Positions 36,334-63,337 are shown, numbered from the stretch's first letter. The stretch is 64,000 bases of DNA from Chromobotia macracanthus (GCA_036877525.1 JAZGTH010000001.1:9804001-9868000), one strand, 5' to 3'. Numbers and translations are program-made. Notes: generated from the letters alone by a model not told the origin.

Positions 36334-37022
36334 GATTGACAGCTTGGATTCTGTGGCACTGTTAATGAAAGAACAAACTAAAATCAGCTTAAACTAACAG
36401 GACAACATCTATTAATAGTCCATACACTCTCACAAAATTCACTTAACTCATATTTCAAAAACCATCCTCCTAAAGCAATGATATTATGAATTTTCTGTAA
36501 ATAATATAATTTCTGTATAATCTGTAAAAACGAAATTCAACCAAAAATTCAATTCTTAACCATCTAAAACTATAGCTGAGCTCCCTGGCTGTCATTGTAA
36601 CTACCCAAAAGCTAAATAGGTATGCATATTGCATCACAGCAAAAAAATTAAAAGCAACTTACCGTTATTATTTTTAAATTTCTGCTTTAATTTTAAAATC
36701 TTGTCAGATTAAAGTAAGATCATTTTTTGTGGGACATTGCTGTTATCACACGCACCCAAGTCAACTTACACAAGCAACTTCCTATTACTGAATGACAACG
36801 TTCTTCTTCTGATTAGTCGTGGTTTAGTATTAGTACTAAACACCGCCACCTAATGTTGGGAGTTAAACACGACCGAAGCGAAACCGCAGCTGACCAATCA
36901 TCGAAGTTGTAGGAGGAGCCTGTTTCTAAGGTGATTTCAAACAACGTTTGGGACCCTGATCGTCCTGCAGCCATCAAGGCACATAACGCGGTTTATATCG
37001 CTTGCCTTTGAAAGTGTGGAAG
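36334..37022. promoter_or_regulatory. candidate shared promoter of pars2 (-) and dnai4 (+)
   Basis: The 689-bp gap lies between two divergent start codons. The part nearest dnai4 (about 36820-37020) is GC-richer than its surroundings, with several CpGs. It has a CCAAT box at 36894-36898. GTTTCTAAGGTGAT at 36922-36935 is a weak (9 of 14) match to the RFX X-box found at ciliary genes. There is no TATA box I would trust. Placement is inference. Confidence 0.45.
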
Positions 37023-40000
37023 ATGTCCAACACAACTCTCAAGCCGAAAAGACCCGTTTTAAAAGTGACCCCGTAAGTTTTTACTTTTTAATATATAACT
37101 ACGTCTTGGCCCTTCCAGTCAGCATGATATTTCAACTTCCGATTCTTATATAATTACTTTACATTCAGTTTTTATGGCATCATGTTATTTGTGGAATTGA
37201 AAATTTGTAGTTTTACTCTGAAAGTTCATGTCAAGCATCATGACTACTCAATGCATGAACTAATAGTAAAGGTTGTCCCAAATGATTAAAAATCATGATT
37301 ACTTGATGACCATTTAGCATTTAAAAATATCATAATTCTATATAATATTCTATACATTAAACTTAATAGGAAAATAAAGTCAAAAAGTTTTTTGTCAGCT
37401 ACCCATTGTATTTTTTATACATTTTCTGTAAAACAGCCTTAAAACGACATGTATTGTGAAAAGGGCTACACAAATAAATTTTAATTGAATTGAAGATTTA
37501 TCTGAAAAAATACCATATGTGTGATAACTTTCTTTCTTCCAGCGCATCCAAAACACTTAATGTTTCATCTGGAGTATTCCGTGCAAATCAAAGCATAACC
37601 AAGAGCAGCAACACTTCCTTCAGCAGACGGCGCTTAAGTTCAGTAGGAGATAGTAAACTTTTCGACAAGAACTGCTCCCAAACACCAAAACACATTGTAC
37701 AGGTTATTACCGTTATTTTTTTTTTGTACACATATGCATGCTGCACTGTATTACTTATGCTATTCACTTAATATAAAATCATTTGCTAGAGAAGATTCAT
37801 TTTTTTCCCCATTCTCTTAATTAGGTGTTTGATGAAAATGGGCAAGAAGTCACTCCTCAGCCATTGTATCAAGCAGATCCTACAGTTTTACAACCCAAAC
37901 AAGGCAAAATATTTACTGCACATGACACATCATGGGCTACCACCACAGATTTTCTCTCTGTAGCCTTTCAGACCACCAATGCAAGCTTTGCTGCACCATT
38001 TACAAGGTACTATGGGAAAACTGTGTCAAAAATACTTTCTTGCAGTACTAACGTAGCTCATGCAGTCAGCACTATGAAGAATAAAAACTTTTGTTCATGT
38101 AAAATCAAAGTCACTATAGTAACCAATGATCGCTCATGTCATATCAGGTCTTTTTTGGGGAGCATCTCAGCATCCAGGACGAGCCAGTCAACAGCAGAAT
38201 CAGTGACTGATGAAACTGAGGATGGTTCAAAGCAAGACCTGTCCAACAGTTTCTCAGGTTTTTTTTTGCCTTTAGTATTTCCATTAATCAGGTTTTCACT
38301 GAACATTCTGTAGTCACCCCACAAAATACATTTGTACCTAAAAATGAGCTTTCAGTTTTACAAATTCAGTTTATTTTAGCTAATTATTTTTTTATGCACT
38401 TCATGCAGATGGTCAGGGTCATAAAGAGGAGGTGAAGGAGCAAGTTGGGGAGGACATGATGGACAGTGTTGTGGACTGTTACCTGACAGAGACAGAGACC
38501 ATGTGGCTGTTAGACATTCCAGCAGTGTCTGTGTCAGTAGATTCAAAGGACGCTGAGGCAGTCAAGTGAGAGCAAACATCACTTATCATCATTTGTTCTT
38601 AGTCATATTCAAAATCCATATGGGATAATTCTGATTTCTATTTGTTTACTTATTTCTTTTTGAAGGGAAAGGAACAATGCTTACACAGAGCTGTGTAAAA
38701 ACAGACAAGGCAATGATAAGTATGTGGAGCGTTCAATGCAGACATTCAATGAGGCGCCAAAGACAAAGGAGGTCCAAAGTGATACCATTACCATGGTAGA
38801 CAAAGGTATAGTATAAACACATAATAATCCTACACATATGTCCATTTAAATTGTGCCATTACAATTATAGATGCTTGTGAAAGATAGATTTTCTGTACAT
38901 GTTCAGTAATACAGAAATCTTTGTGCAGACACCATGGCCACCATATGGGACATTTATGATTCATTCTACAGTGGAGGCAGAGAGATCAGTAGAGACACAA
39001 CAGCATCTTCTGAAGGAAACAAGGCTGCTTTTCCAGACATCTCCATCAGTTTTCAAACCAACCCTAAGCACTCTGACAAGAGGGTGTCAGTGATCAGCAT
39101 CACCAGTACAGGTGATTGTGAAATATCATATCTCAAAAAGTCTAGATGTTAAATTTGCTGATTTTTTTCCTCATTGCTTTCATTTCAGGCAGTAGCTCAG
39201 ATCTTGAAATGGAAGCCGCTGTGCCTCTGGTGGAGGAGGAGCCAGACCCTGAGCTGATCTTACAGTCTGACAAGTTCAAGCAGGATCTGGCTGTGATGGA
39301 GAGAGTGGTTCTGGAGAACATCTTCCAGCCTAAGCTTGCTGCATACAGACAGCTGCCGGTCATAGAAGGTGATGGTTTTTGCATGGTATCTTGGATAGAA
39401 ACACAGATCAGTTGGTTTAAAGCGATAGTTCATCCAAAAATATTTCTTCTGATAATCAAAATAAGGTCATTTTGCTTTTGAAATTTAGCTTGATTCTTGT
39501 GGTCTTCATTTGCTGTCATTATAGGGAAAAGAGCAGAGCACTCATTTAAGTCATACAAGAAGCCACAAGATAAGATTTTTTGAGTGAACGATTTCTTTAA
39601 ACATATCAGTAGTCTTTTTTGTCTCCATAATTTAAATATTATTTGCTTTAACTTGCTAGAATACGTACATTAATTGCTATGTTATTCAGATCCAGGCTGT
39701 GTGCGGACAGAAATGGAGGTGGAGAAGTGGACAGAGCAGTCTGAAACCTCCCTTAGCCCATTCCTGGAGCACCTGTGGACCTTCAGGTGTGAGCTCACCA
39801 TGGGACGAAATGTCAGCAGTATGACCTGGAACAAGAAAAACCCAGTACTGTCCATGTTACCATTTATTAATTATTATTTTTGATGACTTTACTAAATTAA
39901 ATGCTTGGCCCACACCATCCATAACTAAAAACAGTGAATCAGTCATTGAAGTGAGATTGTGTAAAGTAAAATTTTGTGGCTTTGTGTTTCCTTACAGGAT

Positions 40001-43000
40001 CTTCTTGCTGTGGGACATGGACAGTTTAATTTCAAAGATCAGAAATCTGGTCTTGTGTGCTGCTGGTCTTTAAAGAACACCACGGTACTCATGCACATCA
40101 AAAATTACTGATGCATTTAAGAACAAAGACATGTTCACATAAATAGCAGAATTAGCCTGTTAGTGTGTTTATATTGCACATTATCAGTTTTGCATTTAGA
40201 ACTGTTCGTATAAATGTAGTGCTAATGTAACAGTGGAAAGAAAAATTGTTTTGGTACTTTTCAACACTTAAGCCTCACTTAATATACACAAATTCTATTG
40301 CATTAAATAACAAAATATCAAAGATATAAAAGTTTGTGGAACCAAATGATGCTAGACAGTCACTACAGGTCATTTTACTTTTAACTAACTAGTCACTAGT
40401 TAGCCCCATGCCCTAATAGCCACATGATTAGGTCATCACATTAGCTTTGGACATGTTTCACTAAATGTCCACTAAATGTTATCTTTATTTAAAATATATG
40501 ACACAAAGCTGTGATATTTTGTTATCTAATACAAAGACATTTTTCATACATTTTAGGTTTAAGTGACATTTGCTTTGTATGCTTCAGCATGTTGTGTTTT
40601 GTGTAAATATTGTTTAAATGTGTATGTTCATATGTTTCAGTGGCCCGAGCGAATCTTTCATTGTGAGAGTGGAGTAACTGCTCTGGATTTCTCAGCTTCT
40701 AATCCCAGTCAGCTGGCAGTGGGAATGTATGATGGCAGCATTGCCATCTATAATGTACAGAGCACAGAGCAAACGCCCATTGTTGACACAAGGTGGAGCT
40801 GTGGGCATTTCTACTTAGTCAGTCAGGAAGTTATGAATAGTAATGTACAGTTAAAATAAGTATTAAAATTCTTCTTTAGTTTGGTACATATTCATATATC
40901 AATCATTTGGTTGAAAATACCCAAAATAGGTAGATGCCAAAATCTGGCTTTCCATTTTTCATATATAGCTGCCTAATACAGTATTTGTTTGTATGTTGCT
41001 TTGGGCTTATATTTTACCCAGTTCATGGTAGAACATTACTTTTCAGTCAATTAAATTACTTTTAAGTCAATTGTACTTAAAAGCAATTGCCAGTTGGGAG
41101 CAACTGTTCTATGTACCTATGGTATAGTGTTAGTTTGGTAGTTTGGAAAGTATTTATCTAAATTAATTAACTTTTTGTAGAAATATTGCAGTGCTTATAA
41201 TGCTACTCCTGCATCCTAATTAAACAAATATTTTCCTTTTACAATATTAAGTACTTTCGACCCCTTTTGCCATACATGTACACAGCTCTGTTGCAAACAG
41301 TGTCCTGAAGGCACCCTGACCTCACTTCTGTGTTTTTCCATTAAAGTGACTGTGCCAACATGCACACAGCTCCAGTGTGGCAGCTCAAGTGGATTGATCA
41401 TGAGAAAGGCCCATCTGGAGAGGATAAAGCAGAGACACTCGTTTCTATCTCAGCTGATGGACGAATTAGCAAGTGGTTCCTCCGCAAAGGCCTGAAGTGC
41501 ATTGGTAATGATCAGTTAAGATACATGTAATACTTCTCCATGTAGAGCAATAGACTGATGGTAGAGACTGTAGAATCTTTCATTGACTGTAGCAGATGGC
41601 ATTAAGCATTTGTTTATTTGGACCCCTGAACATTTCAAATATGAGGCCATAGTAAAATACTTATTGCTGCTTGTGGTAGAAATGGCATAATTTAAAAGGC
41701 ATCTGTTAACTACTGTATTTTTTCTTTTGTCTGTCAGACCTGATGAAACTCAAGAGTACCAGAGACAGAAGTGAAAGAAACACAAAACTGAATACAGCTA
41801 AAAATATGTGCGACGTGCCAATCTCACGTCTGGCTTCAGGCCTGTGTTTCGATTTTCATCCTAAGGTGAGACCTACACAGAAAGTGCAGGACTGTTTATA
41901 TCTCACATATCTACACCTAACTGTTCAGTACAGAAAAAAACTATTCTCAGAAAGTTATTCTGTGTAATCTTTCAGGATTCAAATATCTACCTGGCAGGAA
42001 CAGAGGAAGGTCAAATTCACAAGTGCTCTTATTCATATAATGAGCAATTCTTGGATACTTACCAAACCCACAAAGTATGTTCCATGCTTTCTTTTTATTA
42101 AATGTTACCCAAGCCCAGAGAATTTCTGAAAGATATTTTGACAGGTTAAATGAAATAATTTTCTGTATACTGTATATATATCTAAAGTTTAAAATTAGAG
42201 CTGTCAAAACATAATATAAATTAAAAACAATCTTGTGTTTTTGTAATTAATTAATGGCTTAACACATTAAGCCTTTAATTAGTATTAAAAACTAGCTGTG
42301 TATATAAATAATAGAAGTCAATGGAACGTCCCCACTTAGATAACTGAGTTAATTACTGGTTTGACATTTCTGACATTTCTGGTTTGGTGGTGATGAAGAT
42401 ACTTGAGTCTTACTGGTGGGGCTGTGAAGGTTGGAAAAACATTGCTTTATGTTGCTTATCATTGCAATATGTAGTCTGTAATGTATCTTTAATTAACACA
42501 TTCTTTTCTGTTCACTTTACACCTCTCCCCAGGGTCCTGTTTATAAGATAACATGGTCACCATTCAATCCAGATGTTTTCCTGAGCTGTTCATCAGACTG
42601 GACTATTCAGCTGTGGAAGCAGGATTTGCTTACACCTGTGCTGAGTTTCACATCCAGCCAGAAGGTTGTGTATGATGTCATGTGGTCTCCACACTGTGCC
42701 ACTGTGTTTGGAGCAGTCAGTGAGGGCAGGGTGGAGATCTGGGACCTGAGAGTCAGCATGTAAGATCTCTTGTGCTTTATAACAGACACAAATAGACTTT
42801 GTTGGTTAAAGTTTGTAAACTAAATTACATGTCAATTCAATAAACTATACAATAAAAAAGTTCATGTACTTTAAAATATGAATATGCATAAAGTAAAATA
42901 AAAAAGTTTTCTTATTTAAGTCAATTTAAAGTTATATCTAAGAGGAATATTTAGAGCTCAGTTTTTTTCTCTTTACACGGCCTCACATTTTAAACAGTCT

Positions 43001-43500
43001 GGACCCAACCATTATAAGCGTGACCAGTCCAGGAGTGAAGCCGTCCACTCTGCTGTTTACCCCTGAGACAGACTGTGTTGTGGTTGGGGACAGTGAAGGT
43101 CAGGTCAGTGTGTACAAACTGGAGAACTTCACAGCAGGAGACAGCACACAGGTAAAACCTGATCTGGTTTATCAAAAACATCTAACAAATTCCCAGTAAC
43201 TCATATTTGATTTCTGTAGTCTTAATTTTTCAATCTGTTATCAAGCATTTTTCAGTTTAAAGTAGTATAAATATGGTGACATCCACTTTTAAATTGACTG
43301 ATCTTGTTACTTCATGCATCTTAATCTTAATCCACTTTTGATTATAAATTCTCATGCTTATTCTTAGTCAAGCCTTTTTTACGTGCAAGCAGTGATGCGA
43401 AACAAAGTATTTAACCTATGTTCATGTATTTCTGATGTCTTTTATTAGGTAGATGCATTGGAGGATATAATTCAGTCCACATTGGCCAATCAGCTCTGAG
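37023..43500 (+). CDS. dnai4: dnai4 (wdr78), axonemal dynein intermediate chain
   Basis: DNAI4 is an intermediate chain of the inner-arm dynein (f/I1-type) that drives ciliary beating. Exons: 37023-37072, 37543-37702, 37825-38006, 38148-38257, 38409-38565, 38666-38805, 38929-39111, 39189-39368, 39690-39844, 39998-40084, 40641-40792, 41347-41504, 41738-41865, 41976-42074, 42533-42759, 42998-43151, 43450-43500. All phases join and give 790 aa; human WDR78 is 848. The N-terminal half is polar and contains ATIWDIYDSFY and a glutamate-rich stretch. The C-terminal half is a WD-repeat propeller, with repeats such as VTALDFSASNPSQLAVGMYD, ETLVSISADGRISKWFL, ITWSPFNPDVFLSCSSDWTI and VMWSPHCATVFGAVSEGRVE. 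It is expected in motile cilia and probably under FOXJ1/RFX control (family knowledge). Confidence 0.95.
37436..37496 (+). repeat. fish repeat tail in the first dnai4 intron
   Basis: TTGTGAAAAGGGCTACACAA followed by ATAAATTTTAATTGAATTGAA matches the 'AAAAGCGCTATACAAATAAA ... TTGAATTGAA' tail common in teleost repeats. Only the tail remains. Confidence 0.5.
39690..43151 (+). other. dnai4: DNAI4 WD-repeat propeller (exons 39690-43151)
   Basis: Exons from 39690 onward encode at least seven WD-like units, recognised by (V/I)xxxxWxxxxPxxLAVGxxxGxIxxW patterns. The last clear unit is STLLFTPETDCVVVGDSEGQ. Dynein intermediate chains use this propeller to bind the heavy chain. Repeat borders are approximate. 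Confidence 0.75.
40085..40640 (+). other. dnai4 intron without recognised content
   Basis: A 556-bp intron between exons 39998-40084 and 40641-40792. A similar 554-bp intron lies at 40793-41346. Both are AT-rich and I see no repeat or RNA gene in them. Confidence 0.5.
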
Positions 43501-45648
43501 GAGTGTTGGAACAGTTTGACACACTGATAAGAGTCTTGTTGGGTTATATTCTCAGGATCAGGCTGTTTGTCTTTGTTTACCTCTTCGGTTACTATAATTT
43601 CAAATCTCCCTTTGACAAAGTGACCATTTTAAACAGTTGAAGCATGCTGCAATAAATACATTACCCCAAATATTCTTTTCCAAAAACAATTTTTTGGATG
43701 AACTAATGAACTATGGTAACTTACTGCTGGTACGTTTATAAAACATAAAACTGTTACATGATGTTCAAATGATGAATTGCAGTGAATTTATTTGTAATGT
43801 AAATTGTGATAAAATGTTTTTTAAGTCTCTAGTTCTCATCACATTGACAAGTTTGGGCTGATTTCATTTGGTCTTAATTATTAAAGTATTGAAACAACTA
43901 TTTAGTAAATTCAACCCTAAATATTTTAGAAAAAACAACAAATATAATACTTCAGCAGTGATTAAAATAGTGCTGTTGTTAAAACTTGTATTGGGTTTGT
44001 GTGAGAACTACAGTCAATTTAAGTGTGTTCTCTGTGTTAATGGAGAGAGTTCATTACTGGTTGCTCTCCACACATTACAGTTTAACAGCTGACATCAGAA
44101 CCACATCACACTTCTACAAATGACTGTCATTACTGAACTATTGTTCTCTGTCACTTCTCAGAAATGCCCTCTAATCTGAGCTTTTAGTGCAAATCAAACA
44201 GTTTAGCAATGAAGATTCAACTCAGCTGATATAAACAAATACACCATAGAGGTTTTTAAAAACATGATAGCGGGAAATAGATCCTGCTTGTTTGCTAATT
44301 TGACTGTCTGTATTGTGACTGTTTATTCATGAATACCTTTCACAACCCCTATTTTTTCATATAAAGTTTATTTCTGGACATCCAATGGCATATAATGCAT
44401 ATATAGCTCTCATACGCCAAAGTTGATGTTCAAAGCAAATATATTAAAAAATAAAAATAAAGCAATAAGCCATGGAAGGACATACATTATGACGCACAAA
44501 ACTGAGGTATTAAATGGTGGAAAATCATGGTGATAAAGGACACAAAACACTATACAGTTTACACATAACAATTTAATGTATTAGTCATTTTTTAAATGAA
44601 CAGGTCTTAGTTCTGGACCTAACCCAGTTAGCAGAGCAACATTTTCAAAGCTTTGAACTTTCAAAACATTACCAATATGTTCTGTTTTAAAGATGTTTTA
44701 AATCTAAATGTTTTAAAGATGAAATTTTAATGTTCAACTAACATATTAAGGATGTTATATTATAAATAAAATACAATGTTTTAATGTCAACATGCAGAAG
44801 ATGTTTTGAAGATATTATTTAGAGGTGGTCAAGCAATATTATCCACAGTTTGGCGTATGAATGTAGAATGTGCATTTACAGTCACTTTCTGCAACGTTCT
44901 GAATTTTGAGTCTGAATTATTTATTTATTAACAGTAACACATTCGTTATTAATAATAAACAGTGATACCACATTTTTACTTACTATTGTTCTGTAATTGT
45001 TGCTGTTTCTGTTGTCCTATTGAAACAAATATTACAAATGTCATTTTGTCAGTATATATCATACTGTTAACCTTCTCAGATGACACTTCAGCCATAAAAC
45101 CATACTGGCTTAGATTATAGCCATATTGCTCAGTTTCAGTATCTTTTCTCATAGGGCAACTAGGTTTAAGGTAACAGAATTTGATGGTCAAATCAGCAAA
45201 TAGTATACATCTGTTTTGCTCGGGGAGCAGTACTGGTCTTTATGTGACTAGATTATCCATTCATTAAGAAGAATTTCACTGCAACAAGACCATTAAACTA
45301 GAGACTTTAAGAGACAACGGTTTGTCTCATAGGATGTAATTTAATTCCAGATTGGGGCAGTAAACCACCTAAATACCTGCTGCTTTTTGTTTTCCAATCA
45401 CACACTGATCATTGGAAACAATCGGAAATATAAAGTTGTTTGACTTGAGGGGCCTGTGAAGTAAGTGATGGGTGTGGTTTGAACAGGATGAAGTGATCTG
45501 GCACGACCTGTACAAAATACCAACATAAATTGGAGTCACATTTTATGAGATGATCATACAAGCACTGGACTAGAGAGAGGCTGACAGAAGCCTTAGAGAC
45601 AGAAGGAAAATTTGAGGGCAGAACAGGAGTGAGGTCATTTAAGCCACG
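43501..45648. other. intergenic region between dnai4 and insl5
   Basis: This region holds the dnai4 3' UTR, with AATAAA at 43651-43656, and the insl5 upstream region. Around 44640-44820 short words such as AAAGATGTTTTA and AATGTTTTAA recur loosely. No open frame here looks like a protein. The two genes run in the same direction, 2.1 kb apart. Confidence 0.55.
43651..43656 (+). terminator. poly(A) signal candidate for dnai4
   Basis: AATAAA lies 150 bp after the dnai4 stop codon and is the first canonical signal downstream. Confidence 0.6.
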
Positions 45649-46934
45649 ATGAAAAGACTGCATTGTTCAACGCTATTGCTGCCAGTTCTGCTGCTGTGGG
45701 CTGTATGTAACTTGTCTGAGGTACAGGCGGAGGTGAGGACTGTCAAGCTGTGTGGCCGAGAGTTCATCCGTGCGGTCGTCTACACCTGCGGAGGTTCCAG
45801 GTGGAGGAGATTAAGCAGTCCGCAGGACATGGAAGGTAAGTTAAATGAGTTGTGTACTGCACCATAGAAATTGATTTTTGTTGTCAGATCAGGAGCCAGT
45901 TCAAAACAAGAATATACATCTTTGTGCGTATATAAAATGTAACACCACTAAAAGGTTTGTATATGGTTTTGTAAGGTATGTCATGTGGACAAGTTTCTAT
46001 ATGTTAACATAATAAATCAGGTATCATGAACTAACAATAATGTTTAAAGTTTGTGCTTTCATGTAACAGTTGTGCTTTCAACTGTTACATTGGCCATGAT
46101 TTATAATGCTGTAAATTATATATTTGTAATTCATTTTAACTGCTGCTTTAAATGGGTAATTAAAAACTAAATAAAATGCAATAATATTGTAAAATGTTTT
46201 TTACAATGTCTTTTCATGTGAATTTAATTTTTGTGTTTTTTAAATTCAAACACACAGCTTTGTCATTATCTCTAAACCTTTAGTCCAGAAAACAAGATGA
46301 AAGTCATGCATGACTTTCTGCATGATTACCACAAATCGTGTAGTTTAAAAGAGATCTAAGTGTCTCTTCCTCTTTCTGACCCTTCAAGCCCGGGGATATT
46401 ATATTATCAGTGCAGTCAAGTCTTCTCCAGTCATCAGATAAACAATGTCTGGTGATATTACATTCCCATTAGACTACCACAAGCGAGTTAGAGAAGAGAA
46501 TTTGTGTCCTTTTTAGCCAGCAAACATACTGTTTCATAAATGTTAATTACAACAAATGATACAGTGGTGTATAACTGATTTAAAATTGAAAAATTCAGAA
46601 TAAAAAAATTTAGAAATTTAGACCCCTGACCCAATTTGGCAAAACTAATTTTTGTTATCTGAAATCTCACAACATTGTCACATACATAATTTTGGGAAAT
46701 ATTTGTTACATATTATCTTTGTAGGACAAGATCTAAGGACATCAGGATATGAGTGTATTATAACTATTTAGTATTTAAACTTTCACAGGGCTTTTTAATG
46801 CCGATCCAAGCAGTGCTGAAGGTCTTAATGAGGACGCAGGATCTGAACTTGCCCAACGAGACCTGAATCCTTTGATGACAAACATTTGTTGCCAGGTTGG
46901 CTGTAAGAAGAGTGACCTCACGCTTCTCTGCTGA
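45649..46934 (+). CDS. insl5: insl5, insulin-like peptide 5 precursor
   Basis: INSL5 is a relaxin-family hormone made by gut endocrine cells in mammals, acting on RXFP4. Two exons, 45649-45835 and 46789-46934, join in phase 1 and give 110 aa. The start gives a signal peptide with core LLLPVLLLWAVCNLSEVQA. The B chain follows, with KLCGREFIRAVVYTCGGSRW: the two cysteines are 12 apart, and it has the RxxxRxxV receptor motif and the RW ending of INSL5. A dibasic RR site follows. The C peptide is short (about 40 residues), and the A chain has the CC-x3-C-x8-C pattern (ICCQVGCKKSDLTLLC). The single intron in the C domain is typical of insulin/relaxin genes. Position beside dnai4 supports INSL5. 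Teleosts have two copies (a and b); I cannot tell which this is. Confidence 0.94.
46061..46090. repeat. 30-nt inverted repeat in the insl5 intron
   Basis: ATGTAACAGTTG and CAACTGTTACAT are perfect reverse complements around the loop TGCTTT. The words TTTGTGCTTTCA / TTGTGCTTTCA repeat directly next to it. Confidence 0.85.
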
Positions 46935-47183
46935 GGACTGAATTTTTCTGTGTCTGTTTTTCACAGTTCTATAGCCTTACAAGCTGAATATAAAAGGCTT
47001 CTTTATAAAGTGTACAGTGTTTTAATTTATGTAATAATATGACAATAGAAGCTAATTTGCAAAGTAAATTCTTAATACTTATTGTGACATTGTGCTTTAA
47101 GGTGAAAAACAGTTAAGCATTTTAATGTGTACAGGTGTTTTAATTAGCATTTTGCATTTATGTCTTATGCAAACTTAAATGTC

Positions 47184-47189
47184 AATAAA
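47184..47189 (+). terminator. poly(A) signal candidate for insl5
   Basis: AATAAA lies 250 bp after the insl5 stop codon on the same strand. Confidence 0.55.
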
Positions 47190-47746
47190 TATTGTGGCAT
47201 ATGCAATGGTGTTTATTTTCATTTTTCAAATTAATTTCAATTCTAATTCTAATTCTTTACATATGGGTTGTAATACAAATCAATGCAAACATTAACAAAC
47301 AATACTTTCACAGCATTTTTTATTTTAGTTTTGGTTCTATTGTATATACTTTTTGCAAAATTGTTCATCATTAGTTTATGAAGCCTAATGCATTAACTAA
47401 TGTAAACATAGAACAATGTCATTTTTAAATGAGCTGTCGCATAGTTTAGTAAACTTTTAGAAATCACCAACCAATGATTTCACAAAATTGTACTCTACTT
47501 TTACACATTATTTTACTTAATTTACTGTGACTTTAGTTGTTAAATACAAGAGCATTTTGCACTGAACTACAATTCTTTGAAAAAAGTGTGAACACTCATG
47601 CAATGCACCCACTTTTCAGGCTTATATATTTTATTGTTTTGGAAAGAGCAAAGTAATCTCAGTATCTCAGATCTTTAACATTATTTGTACAAACACAGCT
47701 TGCACGTTGCTGGGAAGAGATGGTCTACAGTTATCAGACAGTGGGC

Positions 47747-47772
47747 ACGCACACACACACACACACACACAA
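47747..47772. repeat. short (CA)n microsatellite
   Basis: About 12 CA units in the intergenic region between insl5 and sgip1. Confidence 0.85.
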
Positions 47773-49717
47773 GCACACTTACAAACTTGCACTCTTACAG
47801 ATACGCAGCTTCACACTCATGCAATTCAGCATTCACTCATTGAATGTTCTCACTTCTGTAGATCTGAGTGACACTTTACTTTGAACCATGAAGACGATAT
47901 CGATTAAGCACTACACAGACTTGAATTCATAGGATTTCTTTCTCTCGATTTAACTCAGTGCATTAAAAAACTCTTTAGTTACAGTGGTCAGAAAATATTG
48001 AATGCAGGTGTTAATGGAACCACTCATCCAAACAAGTATAATGTGGATGGAAACAAACCTATGAATCACAAAGCACCAATTATCTCTCCAAGCCATCACA
48101 ATGTCTACATCAGACAGTCAAAGATTCATGTAACCACATTTTTTGTTCTTGACATTACACATCAGAGCATCTGGGAAGTTAAACAGTAACACAGTGTTTT
48201 TTTTCTTTTCAGTTTTTCACAAGAAACAATAGTTTTCACTTTATTCATAGGTTTAAACATTTAAAAAATATGCAGCTCATTTTTTCTTAAAGGACAGTTT
48301 TGGAGATAAACATACAAACAAAAAGAGAAAAAATGTGATTTGGTCATTTAACCACTCAAAAACCTCGTCATCTCACAGAGACCATTACCATTTGCAAAAT
48401 AAAGATGTTCTCAAGCGCAGAGGTGGTTTGGATTATGGGCTCATGCTTGGGGCTCATAATATATGCTGTGGGGTGAAAGACTGGATACAAAGACATCTGC
48501 GTGAATGATAAAAGAATTACAAATGTCAAAAAGCTGACAGTCCATGTTTCAACTAATAGTGCAGCTATATAACACTGTAATAACATTAAGCATGATGCAT
48601 CTAGGTAGATAAAGTATCCTGTTTCATTTTCTCTTTTAATTGTCCACCCCCAACCCATATATAGCGTAAATTTTCTGTTGCACTGTAGCTAAAAAATTAG
48701 ATCTGAAATAAATTTAAAAATTATACCTCAGCATTACTGTACACAGCTTAACAAACTACACAAAAAAACAAAAAGTTCTAAATTGTGATACCATTCAAAG
48801 TCTATTCATATACAGTAACTTTTTTACAGCAAATTTTCATGAATAAATAAAAATAGAATGATGTAATTTACGCTGATGTCTGACACTGTTCCTTTGGGAA
48901 CAACAGAAAGCTATTTTTAACAATACAAGAACACATCGACCAGCTTGCAAGATATATATTATCAATTTAAAAACAAAGCAAAATTGTTTTTGGGTATCTA
49001 TCGCAAGCAGGAGATTTTTAAAGCTGTGGGTGTCTAAAAATTCTTACAAACAGCTCAGACAAAATAGAATTTTGTTTTCCAAATTAAGTTAACCTGAATG
49101 CACTGAATACATTAAAAGGTGAAATTCCTAAACGCCTTTGAATGGCTAATTAAGCATGAGCAATACCAAATCCAGTGCAGGCCTCATACTACATGCAACA
49201 ATATTGCGCCATCTCGTGGCAGAGAGGCTCATTCCTCTTACTGTATGTTTTAGAGTCAGTTTTTTTACCATACCAAGAACTTCAGATAATTTGCTACAGT
49301 GTTTTGAAAGTGTGATACCTTTGACAAACCTAATGCATAGAGTAATAAAAACAGGATTTTTAGTACCACATTTAGTACCACAAAGAGGGATACAGAGAAT
49401 TCAGGTTCTGTTAGGCACAGCCATCAACACATTGGACAGAAATAGAGGCTAAACCTTACGAACAATCCGAGGATGTTTAACTGCTGTAATACAGATGTGA
49501 ATACAGTTCACGAATAAAAGAAGCACACCCTAAAACAGTCCACATTTTGATAATGCAACTCATTTAATACTGATGGAGTGTGTGGTCCACCTGTATTGTA
49601 CATCTACAAAGGTTTATCCATAAGGTCAAGTAGGGGTCAGGGTCATGATCTGTCCTGTGTTTTAAATATTCAGAACTGGTCCAAAATATGCAGTCTTGCA
49701 TGGATCAAAGATGTTGT

Positions 49718-63337
<13,620 letters not shown>

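Larger units (their letters stand above)
46935..49717. other. convergent 3' regions of insl5 and sgip1
   Basis: The stop codons of insl5 (+) and sgip1 (-) face each other across 2.8 kb. The right part is probably the long sgip1 3' UTR; a - strand AATAAA lies at 48240-48245. A short (CA)n tract lies at 47747-47772. I see no coding exon, and in particular nothing like DYNLT5, which sits between these genes in human. Confidence 0.55.
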
